Of a DNA stretch of 64,000 bases, positions 54,031 to 62,609 are shown in pieces; positions within the stretch are counted from its first letter, which is position 1, and each line of letters begins with the position of its first letter. A model generated the notes under the pieces. It was given only the letters and a program-made list of their open reading frames with translations. It was not told the origin of the DNA and did no database searches. The position numbers and the translations under genes were made by a program. This stretch comes from Bryobacteraceae bacterium (GTDB lineage Bacteria; Acidobacteriota; Terriglobia; Bryobacterales; Bryobacteraceae): assembly GCA_041394945.1 (NCBI GenBank), contig JAWKHH010000005.1, positions 434,001 through 498,000 on the forward strand, read 5' to 3'.

Positions 54031-54715
54031 CTACCAGGAGTACAGGGGGCTTGTCGGCAGCAGATGAACCGCTGTGGATTGGCCGCTGGGCACGAACTGA
54101 GATGCGTTCACTCGGATGTTCGTGAGACGGATGATCCTGGTGGTGAGGATGCCTGGCGCGTCCAAGGGGATCTGCCACTCGAGAGTCCTTGCGTCGATCC
54201 GGCGCGACTGGAACGTGTTGGCCCGGTAGGTCTGGTAGGTCGACCCGAGAATGTTGAGCACCGGTGCGGATCTGGTTGGATCGTACGTGCCCACTGCGTC
54301 ACCCGTTGGCGAACCAGCGTGCGCGGCGCAGACGCCCGGGATCGCCAGCCCGGCCAGGGGAGCCGCTGAAGGGAGCGAGCGCCGCCGCACTGCAGGGCCG
54401 TTGGAGGGCCGGAGTCGGCTCGTCGATGAAAAGCAGGGCTTCGGTGAATTCACCCGACGCCGATGGACGGCTCGTGATATCGATCGCCGGAACCGTTGTG
54501 ACCCGCACGGTGGTCTGCCGGAGGACTTCATTACCCATGGCCGCCGTGCCACCGTTGCAGATGATAAAAACCTCGCCAACCAACTCCGCGACGCCTTCTG
54601 ATCGTATCGTTGGCAACCCCGCGGCTTGGGCTGTACAGTTCAAGGGAGAAATGATCTGGGCGCTGACGCTTTGGGCGGCAAGCAGAACAGCGACCCCGAG
54701 AGAAGGGCGGAACAT
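54031..54715 (-). pseudogene. Secreted acidobacterial protein, truncated and frameshifted
   Basis: Starts MFRPSLGVAVLLAAQSVSA (signal peptide), then PLNCTAQAAGLPTIRSEG, AELVGEVFIICNGGT and FTEALLFIDEP. Near 54370 the sense moves to another frame: AAPLAGLAIPGVC, VLNILGSTYQTYRANTFQS, IPLDAPGILTTRIIRLTNIRVNASQF, stopping at 54031. The pattern matches the N-terminal part of a large secreted protein family that I know from Solibacter-type genomes and that is normally several hundred residues longer. Here it is both frameshifted once and cut short, so most likely a pseudogene. Confidence 0.6.
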
Positions 54716-54735
54716 ACGACGGAGTATACCGCGAA

Positions 54736-55590
54736 CTAACGGCGTGTTCCGGGAACTTCGACCCGAAACTTGAACAGCGTCTTACCCGCCGTCACATACA
54801 CCGTCCGTAAGTCTTCGCCGCCGAAACAGACGTTGGTTACGGTGTCTTCAAGAATGGGAATGTAGTTCATCTTCTCGCCTTTCGGGTTGAAGACGTGAAT
54901 GCCCGGCTTCGTGTCGAGCGTCTCGCTCGTTCCGCGAGTCGCATTCAAGCCCGCCGCGGCATAGACGTTGCCCGCCGAATCGATCGCGATCCCGTCGGCG
55001 CTGCGGCCGGGGCCGAAATTGACGTATGTCCGCATGTTCACTGGCGCACCGTCCGGACGCAGATCGTAGGCGCGCAGCATCCGCGCGCCGCCCGCCGATT
55101 GGTTCGCCTCGACCAGGTATAGCGTCTTGTCCCCCGGCGCGATCGTGATCCCGTTCGGATACTGGATCTCCGGCCGCGAGAGGATGCGTGTAACTTTCCC
55201 GTTGGTGTCGATGCGGTGCACCGTGCCGCCGGGTAAGTCTGTGAAATACAGACGCCCGGAGGCATCCATAGTGACGTCGTTCGGCGCCGTCAACTCTAGC
55301 CCCATGGAACGATCCGCCAGCACCTCGACCTCGCGCGTGCGCATGTCGGTCCTCGTCACTCGCGGGTTGTCGCGATTGCCTTCGCACGCCACCAGCCGCC
55401 ATTCGCTATCGAACAGCAGTCCGTTGGCGGCGTTCGAACTCTCGCGGAAGACCGTCAGCGTTCCGTCCGCGGCGAGCCGCATGATACGGCTGGTTCGCGT
55501 TTCGGTGAAGTAGACATCGCCGTTGGCGTCCACCGTGGGGCCTTCGGTGAAGGCCACCGTGGTCGCGATTTCGGCATGGATTTCTGGCAT
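54736..55590 (-). CDS. SMP-30/gluconolactonase-like propeller protein
   Basis: 284 aa six-bladed propeller: FTEGPTVDANGDVYFTET with the metal Glu, SSNAANGLLFDSEWRL, ELTAPNDVTMDASGRLYFTD with the Asn/Asp ligands, YPNGITIAPGDKTLYLVEA and SADGIAIDSAGNVYAA. The family opens aldonolactones in the cytosol or outside; no signal peptide is seen. Probably in the sugar-acid set with the enolase-superfamily enzyme downstream-to-upstream on the same strand, with the GNAT gene between. Confidence 0.82.
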   Translation of the reverse strand: MPEIHAEIATTVAFTEGPTVDANGDVYFTETRTSRIMRLAADGTLTVFRESSNAANGLLFDSEWRLVACEGNRDNPRVTRTDMRTREVEVLADRSMGLELTAPNDVTMDASGRLYFTDLPGGTVHRIDTNGKVTRILSRPEIQYPNGITIAPGDKTLYLVEANQSAGGARMLRAYDLRPDGAPVNMRTYVNFGPGRSADGIAIDSAGNVYAAAGLNATRGTSETLDTKPGIHVFNPKGEKMNYIPILEDTVTNVCFGGEDLRTVYVTAGKTLFKFRVEVPGTRR

Positions 55591-55605
55591 CGTTCGGACT
55601 CCGGC

Positions 55606-56424
55606 TTATAGTGCGTCGCGCGTGAGCATCGCCTTTGTGTAGGCTACCCGAAACCCCGCGCGCTCGTAGTTGCGCTGCGATGCCGTGCCCGGAAAAGTGG
55701 ATGCCATTGCGATCTCGCAGCCGGCCGCCCGGGCGTCGCGCAGGCGCCGCGCGATCAATGAGGACTGCGCGCCTCGGCCCCGCCAGGCGGGAAGAGTGGA
55801 ATCGCAGTAAAAGATAGCGATGCCGCCTCCGAAGCTGGCGCTCGCGCCCCCGGCGACAGAGCCGTCCACTTCCGCCAGGTAGCAGCGGGAGTCGCGCGCG
55901 CCGGTGAACACCGTGAACATTGCGGCCATTTCGGAGGAAAGCGCCGCGCCGTCGGTGAAGCCGGTCATCACCGTATCGCTCCAAAGGGCGGCCTCGCCCG
56001 GCGCGATCACCCGCACGGGTACGCCGCGCGAGGGCGGCAGTTCATCGTCGAGGCCGCGGACGAGCGTGTGTTCGAAGTGCGTGATGCGGTAGCCGCGGTA
56101 GGCAAGCCGTTCGAAGACGGACGAGTCCACGAAAGGGCAAAGCGAGATGACGGGCGGGGCGCCGCGCAGTGCGAAAAAGTTCTCCAGGCGCGCAAACTCG
56201 GCTTCCGTCACCGGCCCGTCCATGCCAATGGAAAGCGCCTGGGAAAGCGGCGAGGAGGCGCCGAAGTAGATGGCGGCGCCTCCAGCCATGGGCTCGGCGA
56301 CGGTGGGCGAATCCGGGTGCGCGGCGAGCCACGCGATCACGCAGTTCTCGGAAACGCGCAATTCGGCGCCTTCCAATCGGCGGACGAGATTACGGTCGGC
56401 GGTGGAAATTTCGGATGTTCTCAA
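55606..56424 (-). CDS. GNAT-family N-acetyltransferase
   Basis: 272 aa, TTG start directly after the stop of the enolase-superfamily gene (TGATTG), so translation is coupled. The C-terminal half is the GNAT fold with ggaSASFGGGIAIFYCDSTLP and the acetyl-CoA loop RGRGAQSSLIARRL, then GTASQRNYERAGFRV. The N-terminal half (about 120 residues) carries no recognised domain. Substrate unknown. Confidence 0.82.
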   Translation of the reverse strand: MRTSEISTADRNLVRRLEGAELRVSENCVIAWLAAHPDSPTVAEPMAGGAAIYFGASSPLSQALSIGMDGPVTEAEFARLENFFALRGAPPVISLCPFVDSSVFERLAYRGYRITHFEHTLVRGLDDELPPSRGVPVRVIAPGEAALWSDTVMTGFTDGAALSSEMAAMFTVFTGARDSRCYLAEVDGSVAGGASASFGGGIAIFYCDSTLPAWRGRGAQSSLIARRLRDARAAGCEIAMASTFPGTASQRNYERAGFRVAYTKAMLTRDAL

Positions 56425-57756
56425 TCAGCTCCACAAACGGTCGTTGGTGCGATCCTTGTCCCAATCCGGCGTCGGCTGGAAGTAGCCGCCTTCGCCCAGA
56501 TGCTGCTTAACGACGTCTTCGTTCAGCGTCACGCCAAGGCCCGGCGTGTCTGGAACGTGCGCGAATCCCTGCCGGAAGATGGGCTTTTCGATGCCGTCCA
56601 CAAGATTCTCCCACCACGGGATGTCGACGGAGTGGTGTTCGAGCGCGACGAAGTTCTCCGTGGCCGCCGCGCAATGAACGTTGGCCATGAAGCTGATCGG
56701 CGTGCCGGCGAAATGCATCGCCATCGGGACGCCGTACTCCTGCGCGGCGTCGCCGATCTTTTTGGTCTCGAGCAGGCCGCCCGAGGTGGCAAGGTCCGGA
56801 TGCACCATGTCGACGGCGCGCATCTGGCAAAGCTTGATGAAGTCCTCCTTCAGATAGATGTCCTCGCCCGTCAGGATCGGGATGTCCACCGCCTGCGTGA
56901 TCTGCCGCAGCAGTTCGGGGTGCTGCCACGGGATCATGTCTTCGAGCCAGGCCATGTTGTATTTCTCGAGCGCCTTGCCGAGCCGGATGCACGAATTGAC
57001 GCCGATATGGCCGAAGTGGTCGGCGGCGAGCGGAACCTCCATGCCGATCACATCGCGAACCTGGGCGACGTAGGCGGCCATTGCGTCCACGCCCTTCGGC
57101 GTAAGCTCCATGCCCGTGAACATATGCTGCGTGCGGCCGTAGTCGCGGGAAGATGTTCCCAGCGGGCGGGTCACCGTGCCGGACTGATTTTCGACCAAGC
57201 CGACGCCGAGATCCATCTTGAGGAACGTGAACCCGGTTTCCATGCGCTTCTTCAGGCGGGCGCCGAATTCCTTCGGATCGCGCGATTGGGTGGTGTCGGC
57301 GTAGAGCCGCACGCGGTCGCGGAACTTGCCGCCGAGCATCTGCCATGCCGGGACGTTGTATGCCTTGCCAGCGAGGTCCCAGAGGGCCATTTCGACGCCG
57401 CAGACGCCGCCGCCCTGCCGGGCGTGCCCGCCGAACTGCTTGATCTTCCGGAAAACCTTGTCCACGTTGCAAGGATTCTCGCCGAGGAGGCGGCTCTTCA
57501 ACATGAGCGCGTAGTTCTTCGAGGCGCCGTCGCGAACCTCGCCGAGCCCATGGATGCCCTGGTTGGTATCGATCCGGATCACCGGGCACGTCATTGGCGC
57601 CTTCTCGACGATGGCGATGCGTAGGTCCGTGATCTTGAGCTCCGAAGGTTTGGAGTTGGTGTTGACTTTGTTCTGGTAGGCGTTCAGGTTGGGTTCGGTC
57701 CAGGAGGCGAGCGCGGCGCCCGTGGCCGCTGAGCCGAAGAACTTTCTGCGATTCAT
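56425..57756 (-). CDS. Tat-exported mandelate racemase/muconate lactonizing enzyme-family dehydratase
   Basis: 443 aa. Twin-arginine start MNRRKFFGSAATGAALAS. Enolase-superfamily barrel with LKMDLGV (KxD), metal ligands in LAADHFG, WLEDMIPW and LTGEDIY, and VHPDLATSGGL and AMHFAGTPI near the end. This set is typical for sugar-acid dehydratases in the mandelate racemase group, giving 2-keto-3-deoxy acids. With the SMP-30-like protein (lactone opening) and GNAT gene it forms a three-gene unit, probably for sugar-acid breakdown; the exact substrate is not readable. Confidence 0.83.
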   Translation of the reverse strand: MNRRKFFGSAATGAALASWTEPNLNAYQNKVNTNSKPSELKITDLRIAIVEKAPMTCPVIRIDTNQGIHGLGEVRDGASKNYALMLKSRLLGENPCNVDKVFRKIKQFGGHARQGGGVCGVEMALWDLAGKAYNVPAWQMLGGKFRDRVRLYADTTQSRDPKEFGARLKKRMETGFTFLKMDLGVGLVENQSGTVTRPLGTSSRDYGRTQHMFTGMELTPKGVDAMAAYVAQVRDVIGMEVPLAADHFGHIGVNSCIRLGKALEKYNMAWLEDMIPWQHPELLRQITQAVDIPILTGEDIYLKEDFIKLCQMRAVDMVHPDLATSGGLLETKKIGDAAQEYGVPMAMHFAGTPISFMANVHCAAATENFVALEHHSVDIPWWENLVDGIEKPIFRQGFAHVPDTPGLGVTLNEDVVKQHLGEGGYFQPTPDWDKDRTNDRLWS

Positions 57757-57880
57757 GAGGGCTCCTTTCCGTCTTTCATTCTATTGCCGCCGGAGGCGCG
57801 CCGGAACGCTTCAATTCATCTATCCTGGTACAGATACCTCGTTTGTACATACTTCATACGCATTCTTTCAAGGAGACTCA

Positions 57881-59041
57881 ATGGCCAATCGGCGAATCGG
57901 CATCTTGACCGGCGGCGGCGACGTCCCCGGGCTCAACTCGGTGATCAAGGGCGTGGTATACCGCTCCACGGACCTCGGCTGGTCCGTGGTGGGCTTTCGG
58001 CGAGGATGGGAGGGGCTCACTCACCTCAACCTCGACGACGACGAGTCAAAGAAGCGATACATGGTGGAACTGACGCGCGCCAACACGCGTGGGATCGACC
58101 GCACCGGCGGCACCTGGCTGCACACCAGCCGAACGAATCCTTCGAAGATGAAATCCCTGCCCCCGCATCTCAAAAACAAGAAGTTCCCCACCAATGCGGC
58201 CGGGCGGTTGGACATCACCAAGGAAGTCGTCAAGACCATCGCGAAGCTCAAGCTCGACTATCTGGTGGCCATCGGCGGCGACGACACGCTGAGCTTCGCG
58301 GCGCGCCTGAACGCCGAAGGCCAGCGGGTGGTGGCGATTCCGAAGACCATGGACAACGACGTTCGGAACACCGAATACTGCATCGGGTTCTCCACCGCGA
58401 TCACGCGCGCCATGGACGCGGTAAACCGGCAGCGTTCCACCATCGGAAGCCACGAGCGGGTCGGCATATTCCGCGTGTTCGGGCGCGACGCCGGGTACAC
58501 GGCGCTCTACACGGCCTATGTCACCAACACGCGCTGCGCCATCCCCGAGTACCAGTTCGACCGTGAAAAAATGATCGACCTGCTGGCGGCCGACAAGACG
58601 AGCAACCCGTCGAACTATTCGCTCGTGGTGCTTTCAGAAGGCGCGCAGTGGCAAGGCTACGAGGTGAAGGAGTACGGCGAAGCGGATGCGTTCGGCCACC
58701 GCAAGAAAATGTCCGTAGCGGAGGATTTCTCCACCTACGTGGCCGCGCGCGGATTTGAGACGGTGGTGAGCGACCTCACCTACGACCTGCGGTCCGGCGA
58801 GCCCGATTTCGTCGACCGGCTGGTGGGCAACACCTTCGCCGGCATGGCCGTCGACACCATGGAGAAAGGCCAGAGCGGCCTGATGACCTCCATCTACAAG
58901 GGCTGCTACGCGATGAGGCCGATTCCCGATCCAAAGAAGGGCCCGCGCAAGGTCGACGTGAAGTCGATGTACAACACCGAACGCTATCGCCCGAACTACA
59001 ACAACAAACTCGGGCTCCCGTTGTTCCTCACCAAGCCCTGA
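57881..59041 (+). CDS. 6-phosphofructokinase with PPi-dependent-type residues
   Basis: 386 aa; ATG at 57881 after AAGGAGA. RIGILTGGGDVPGLN starts the PFK fold. The nucleotide-site motif is GGDD (132-135) and the following loop is PKTMDND with Lys155. ATP enzymes have Gly where Asp135 stands and Gly where Lys155 stands; Asp plus Lys is the known signature of pyrophosphate-dependent PFK. So the enzyme probably uses PPi and works reversibly in glycolysis. Length fits the short bacterial PPi group. A methyltransferase gene begins two bases after its stop. Confidence 0.88.
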   Translation: MANRRIGILTGGGDVPGLNSVIKGVVYRSTDLGWSVVGFRRGWEGLTHLNLDDDESKKRYMVELTRANTRGIDRTGGTWLHTSRTNPSKMKSLPPHLKNKKFPTNAAGRLDITKEVVKTIAKLKLDYLVAIGGDDTLSFAARLNAEGQRVVAIPKTMDNDVRNTEYCIGFSTAITRAMDAVNRQRSTIGSHERVGIFRVFGRDAGYTALYTAYVTNTRCAIPEYQFDREKMIDLLAADKTSNPSNYSLVVLSEGAQWQGYEVKEYGEADAFGHRKKMSVAEDFSTYVAARGFETVVSDLTYDLRSGEPDFVDRLVGNTFAGMAVDTMEKGQSGLMTSIYKGCYAMRPIPDPKKGPRKVDVKSMYNTERYRPNYNNKLGLPLFLTKP

Positions 59042-59042
59042 G

Positions 59043-59708
59043 TTGTTCCGCCGATTGCAGCAGTGGCTATCCGGCACAGGGCGGGGCGCCAAGGCAGGTG
59101 GACTCACGCCGGAGCTCGAGCGCGAGATCCGTGAGTCCTTCGACAGGTCTGCGGACGACGAGGAGCATTTCCCATCGACGATCGATCCGCGGATCCTTCA
59201 CGTTCAGCTGATCCTTCGGCATCTCGGTCCGGTGGCGGATGGGCGTCTGCTCGACGCCGGCTGCGGCAAGGGACGCTTCGCGCGCGTGGTGGCGGAGAGA
59301 CATCCGGCGGCGCGCATCGCGGCGATGGATATTTCGCTCGCGATGCTGGGGCGCATTGAGCCGGGGACGATCGCGCCCTGCGCCGGGTCGCTCACGGCGC
59401 TGCCGTTCGCGAGCGGGGCGTTCGACGGCGCGTATGCCACCGAGTCCCTCGAGCACGCGGTGGATATCGGGGCGGCGGTGGCGGAGTTGTGCCGCGTGGT
59501 GAAGCCAGGCGGGCGGATCGCGGTGATCGACAAAAACGTGGAGCACTGGGGGCGGTTGCAGACGCCGGAGTGGGAACGGTGGTTCTCACGGGAGGAGATG
59601 GAGGAACTGCTGGGGCGGCATTGTTCGCGGGTGGAATCGCGGTTCATTTCCTACTGGGAAGACGTGGAGCCGGACGGGCTGTTTCTGGCGTGGCTGGCGG
59701 TGAAATAA
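59043..59708 (+). CDS. Class I SAM-dependent methyltransferase
   Basis: 221 aa, TTG start right after the PFK stop. SAM motif LDAGCGKGRFARVVAERHP, then IAAMDISLAML, a motif II TESLEHAVDIG and the post-II CRVVKPGGRIAVID. Substrate unknown; resembles ubiquinone/lipid-type or small-molecule methyltransferases only generally. Linked to modB after 13 bases. Confidence 0.85.
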   Translation: MFRRLQQWLSGTGRGAKAGGLTPELEREIRESFDRSADDEEHFPSTIDPRILHVQLILRHLGPVADGRLLDAGCGKGRFARVVAERHPAARIAAMDISLAMLGRIEPGTIAPCAGSLTALPFASGAFDGAYATESLEHAVDIGAAVAELCRVVKPGGRIAVIDKNVEHWGRLQTPEWERWFSREEMEELLGRHCSRVESRFISYWEDVEPDGLFLAWLAVK

Positions 59709-59721
59709 TGAAGAGTTTGCG

Positions 59722-60393
59722 ATGGCGATCGACTGGTTCCCGCTGTGGCTCAGCCTGCGCGTGGCGGCGCTGGCGACGTTGGTCGCCGTAGCGGCCGGGC
59801 TCGCCCTTGCCTATGTCCTGGCGAACCTCGAGTTCAAAGGGAAAGAGGCGCTCGACGCCGTGTTGACTCTCCCACTCGTTCTCCCGCCCACCGTGCTCGG
59901 CTACTACCTGCTGGTGCTTGTCGGGCGCGACACCGCTTTCGGCCGCGCCTGGGAATGGCTGTTCGGACATCCGCTCGTGTTCACCTGGCAGGCGGCGGTG
60001 CTGGCGGCGGTGCTGCACTCGGCGCCGCTGCTGATCAAGTACGCGCGCGCGGCGCTCGAAAGCGTGGACCACAGCTACGAACGCGCCGCGCGAACCCTCG
60101 GCGCGCCCGAATGGCGCGTGTTCACCGCCGTGACGCTGCCGCTGGCGCTGCGGCCGATCTTGGCGGCGACGGCGCTCGCATTCGCTCGGTCCCTGGGCGA
60201 TTTCGGCGTCACGATCATGGTGGCGGGTAACATCCCGGGCCGCACCCAGACGGTGGCCGTGGCCATCTACGACGCCGTCGAAGCCGGCAACGGCGATCTG
60301 GCGCGGACGCTCGTCGTCGTGATCTCGGCCATCGCACTCGGTATTCTCTGGCTGGCGAACCGTCTCGGTCCGGAGCCGACGGGCCGGCTATGA
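59722..60393 (+). CDS. modB: Molybdate ABC transporter permease
   Basis: 223 aa inner-membrane protein with five or six segments. Opening LWLSLRVAALATLVAVAAGL, the ABC-permease EAA loop (YERAARTLGAPEWRVFTAVTLPLA) and the ModB C-terminal block RSLGDFGVTIMVAGNIPGRTQT-type, shown in part, plus AIYDAVEAGN. Stop overlaps the modC start by four bases. No ModA binding protein gene lies nearby. Confidence 0.92.
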   Translation: MAIDWFPLWLSLRVAALATLVAVAAGLALAYVLANLEFKGKEALDAVLTLPLVLPPTVLGYYLLVLVGRDTAFGRAWEWLFGHPLVFTWQAAVLAAVLHSAPLLIKYARAALESVDHSYERAARTLGAPEWRVFTAVTLPLALRPILAATALAFARSLGDFGVTIMVAGNIPGRTQTVAVAIYDAVEAGNGDLARTLVVVISAIALGILWLANRLGPEPTGRL

Positions 60394-61466
60394 TCGAGGC
60401 GCGAATCCGGCAGCACTTTCCGGCGCGGCCGGGTTCGGCGGCGTTCACCCTGGATGTGACATTCGAAGCGGGCGGCGGCGTGACAGTGCTGTTCGGCCGC
60501 AGCGGCGCGGGCAAGACCCTGACCCTCGATTCGATAGCCGGATTTGTGCGGCCGCGCGAGGGGCGCATCGCGGTCGGTGGCGCCGTGCTCTACGACGCCG
60601 CCACCGGCGTGAATCTGCCTCCGCGGGATCGCCATTGCGGCTACGTGTTCCAGAACTACGCGCTGTTCCCGCATCGCACCCTCCGCGAGAATCTCGATTT
60701 CGCCGCCGAACGGCTGCCGAAGCTCGAACGCTACCGCCGCGTTTCCGAGATGCTCGAACGCTTCCGGCTGGGCGATCTCGCCGGACGTCGTCCGCACGAA
60801 CTGTCGGGTGGGCAGAAGCAGCGCTGCTCAATCGCCCGGGCGCTGTTGGCGGCGCCGAAGGTGCTCCTGCTCGACGAACCGGCGCGCGGGCTCGATCCGG
60901 AACTCCGCGCCGAATTGTACGCCGTGCTGCGGCAGGTTCGCGCGGAATTCGCGATGCCGGTGTTGCTGGTGACACACGATCTCGACGAGTGCTTCGAACT
61001 GGGCGACCAAATGCTCGTGCTTCACGAAGGACGGCTGGTGCAGAGCGGCGCCCCGCGGCACGTGCTGGAGCAGCCGGCGGGTGCGGACGTGGCGCGGCTC
61101 CTCGGCCGCTACAATCTGCTCGCCGCCGAGGTACGGTCCCTCGATCCGGGGCGGAATACCAGCGTGGTTCGGTACGGCGACACGGATCTCGCGGGCCCCT
61201 ACTTTCCCGGCCGCTTTAAAGGCGATCGCGTGACGCTTTATGTGCGTCCCGAACTGCTGACCGCGCGGCCGCGCGACGGGCGGCTGGGCGCTAACCAGGT
61301 GGCGATGACGCTCGAAAGCGCCACCGAACGGCCCGAATCGGTGCGGCTCGATTTCGATGGCGGCGTCTCCGTCGTGATGCCGCGTCTCGACTTCGAGCGC
61401 TACAAGGCCCATAGTAGTAAGGAGTGGGCGGTGGAGTTCCCGTCCGCGTGGTTGCGGGTGTTGTAG
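60390..61466 (+). CDS. modC: Molybdate ABC transporter ATP-binding protein
   Basis: 358 aa. Walker A GRSGAGKTLTLD, Q-loop YVFQNYALFPH, signature LSGGQKQRCSIARALL, Walker B VLLLDEPARGLD, switch His in VTHDLDE. The last 100 residues form a TOBE (molybdate-sensing) domain. Energises ModB. Same tight array: fmdE follows without gap. Confidence 0.93.
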   Translation: MIEARIRQHFPARPGSAAFTLDVTFEAGGGVTVLFGRSGAGKTLTLDSIAGFVRPREGRIAVGGAVLYDAATGVNLPPRDRHCGYVFQNYALFPHRTLRENLDFAAERLPKLERYRRVSEMLERFRLGDLAGRRPHELSGGQKQRCSIARALLAAPKVLLLDEPARGLDPELRAELYAVLRQVRAEFAMPVLLVTHDLDECFELGDQMLVLHEGRLVQSGAPRHVLEQPAGADVARLLGRYNLLAAEVRSLDPGRNTSVVRYGDTDLAGPYFPGRFKGDRVTLYVRPELLTARPRDGRLGANQVAMTLESATERPESVRLDFDGGVSVVMPRLDFERYKAHSSKEWAVEFPSAWLRVL

Positions 61467-62051
61467 ATGCTGAAGACTTTTGACGAGTACGTTGCGTTAG
61501 CCGAGAAAGCGCACGGCCACATGTGCGCCGGCCAGATCCTCGGGTTACGGCTGGGCGTGTACGGGCTGACGCTGCTTGGGCTCGACGATCCCCTCGGCGC
61601 GCACCGGAAGCGACTGGTGACGTACGTGGAGATTGACCGCTGCGCCACCGACGCGGTGACGGTGGTGACCGGGTGCCGGATGGGCAAACGGGCGCTGAAG
61701 TTCCGCGACTTTGGTAAGGTGGCGGCTACGTTCTGCGATCTTGCCGATGACCGGGCGGTGCGCGTGGTGGCGCTCGAATCGTCAAAACAGCGCGCGAAGG
61801 AATTGTTTCCGGAAATCGGGGACAAGAATCTCCAGCAAATGACCGCCTATCGCCAAATGGACGACGCCCACCTGTTCAAGCACGAGTGGGTGCGTGTGAG
61901 AGTGGGTCCGGAAGATCTGCCCGGGTTCAAGGGCCCGCGGGTGACGTGCGCCGAGTGCGGGGAAGGGATCAACTTCCAGCGCGAAGTGGAGCGGGACGGG
62001 CGGGTCCTCTGCCGCGCGTGTGCGGGCGAGCGTTACTGGGAGCCGCTGTAG
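61467..62051 (+). CDS. FmdE-family protein
   Basis: 194 aa, ATG directly after the modC stop. N-terminal FmdE domain with AHGHMCAGQILGLRLG (metal-binding His/Cys) and CATDAVTVVTGCRMG, and a C-terminal zinc ribbon CAECGEGINF ... CRACAGERYW. FmdE-like proteins are linked to molybdenum/tungsten enzymes such as formylmethanofuran dehydrogenase; bacterial copies are often next to mod genes, as here. A role in Mo cofactor or Mo enzyme maturation is likely, not proven. Confidence 0.85.
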   Translation: MLKTFDEYVALAEKAHGHMCAGQILGLRLGVYGLTLLGLDDPLGAHRKRLVTYVEIDRCATDAVTVVTGCRMGKRALKFRDFGKVAATFCDLADDRAVRVVALESSKQRAKELFPEIGDKNLQQMTAYRQMDDAHLFKHEWVRVRVGPEDLPGFKGPRVTCAECGEGINFQREVERDGRVLCRACAGERYWEPL

Positions 62052-62609
62052 TTGCTGCGGTGCTATATTTCGGACCGCCGGTCCCTGGGCGGAATGGAGC
62101 CCCTTGTCGAGAACGTGGCGCGGCGGATGGCGGAGGGCGTGGATCTGATCCAGATCCGCGAGAAGGACTTATCCGCGCGGGAGCTGGAGTTACTCGTGCG
62201 GCGGGTGTTGGCGCTGCCGAATATGCGCGGTTCGCGCGTGGTGGTGAATACGCGATGCGATGTGGCCTTGGCCGCGGGTGCGGCCGGCGTGCACCTGCCT
62301 TCTGAATCATTCTCGCCGGAACGTCTGCGGCCCATCGTTCCGCCGGGCTTCCTGATCGGGGTGTCGTGCCACTCGCCCGAAGACGTGCGCCGGGCAGAGG
62401 AGGAAGGGGCGGACTACGCGGTGTTCAGTCCAGTGTTTCTTTCGCCTTCGAAAGAGGTGCAGAATCCGGTGGGGCTCGAAGGGTTGCGGCGGGCGGTGGA
62501 GGGGGCCGGGATTCCGGTGCTGGCCCTGGGAGGCGTGACCGCGCGAAACGCGGTGGCATGTGTACAGGCCGGAGCGGCGGGCGTAGCTGGGATTTCGATG
62601 TTTCAGTAG
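62052..62609 (+). CDS. thiE: Thiamine phosphate synthase/TenI-like protein
   Basis: 185 aa, TTG start right after the fmdE stop. ThiE blocks: DLIQIREKDLSARE, VVVNTRCDVALAAGAAGVHLP, GVSCHSPEDVRRAEEEGADYAVFSPV and LALGGVTARNAVACVQAGAAGVAG. It would join the thiazole and pyrimidine parts of thiamine, or, as TenI, isomerise the thiazole. Shorter than usual by about 20 residues. The 3' end overlaps the convergent uvrA by seven bases. Confidence 0.82.
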   Translation: MLRCYISDRRSLGGMEPLVENVARRMAEGVDLIQIREKDLSARELELLVRRVLALPNMRGSRVVVNTRCDVALAAGAAGVHLPSESFSPERLRPIVPPGFLIGVSCHSPEDVRRAEEEGADYAVFSPVFLSPSKEVQNPVGLEGLRRAVEGAGIPVLALGGVTARNAVACVQAGAAGVAGISMFQ

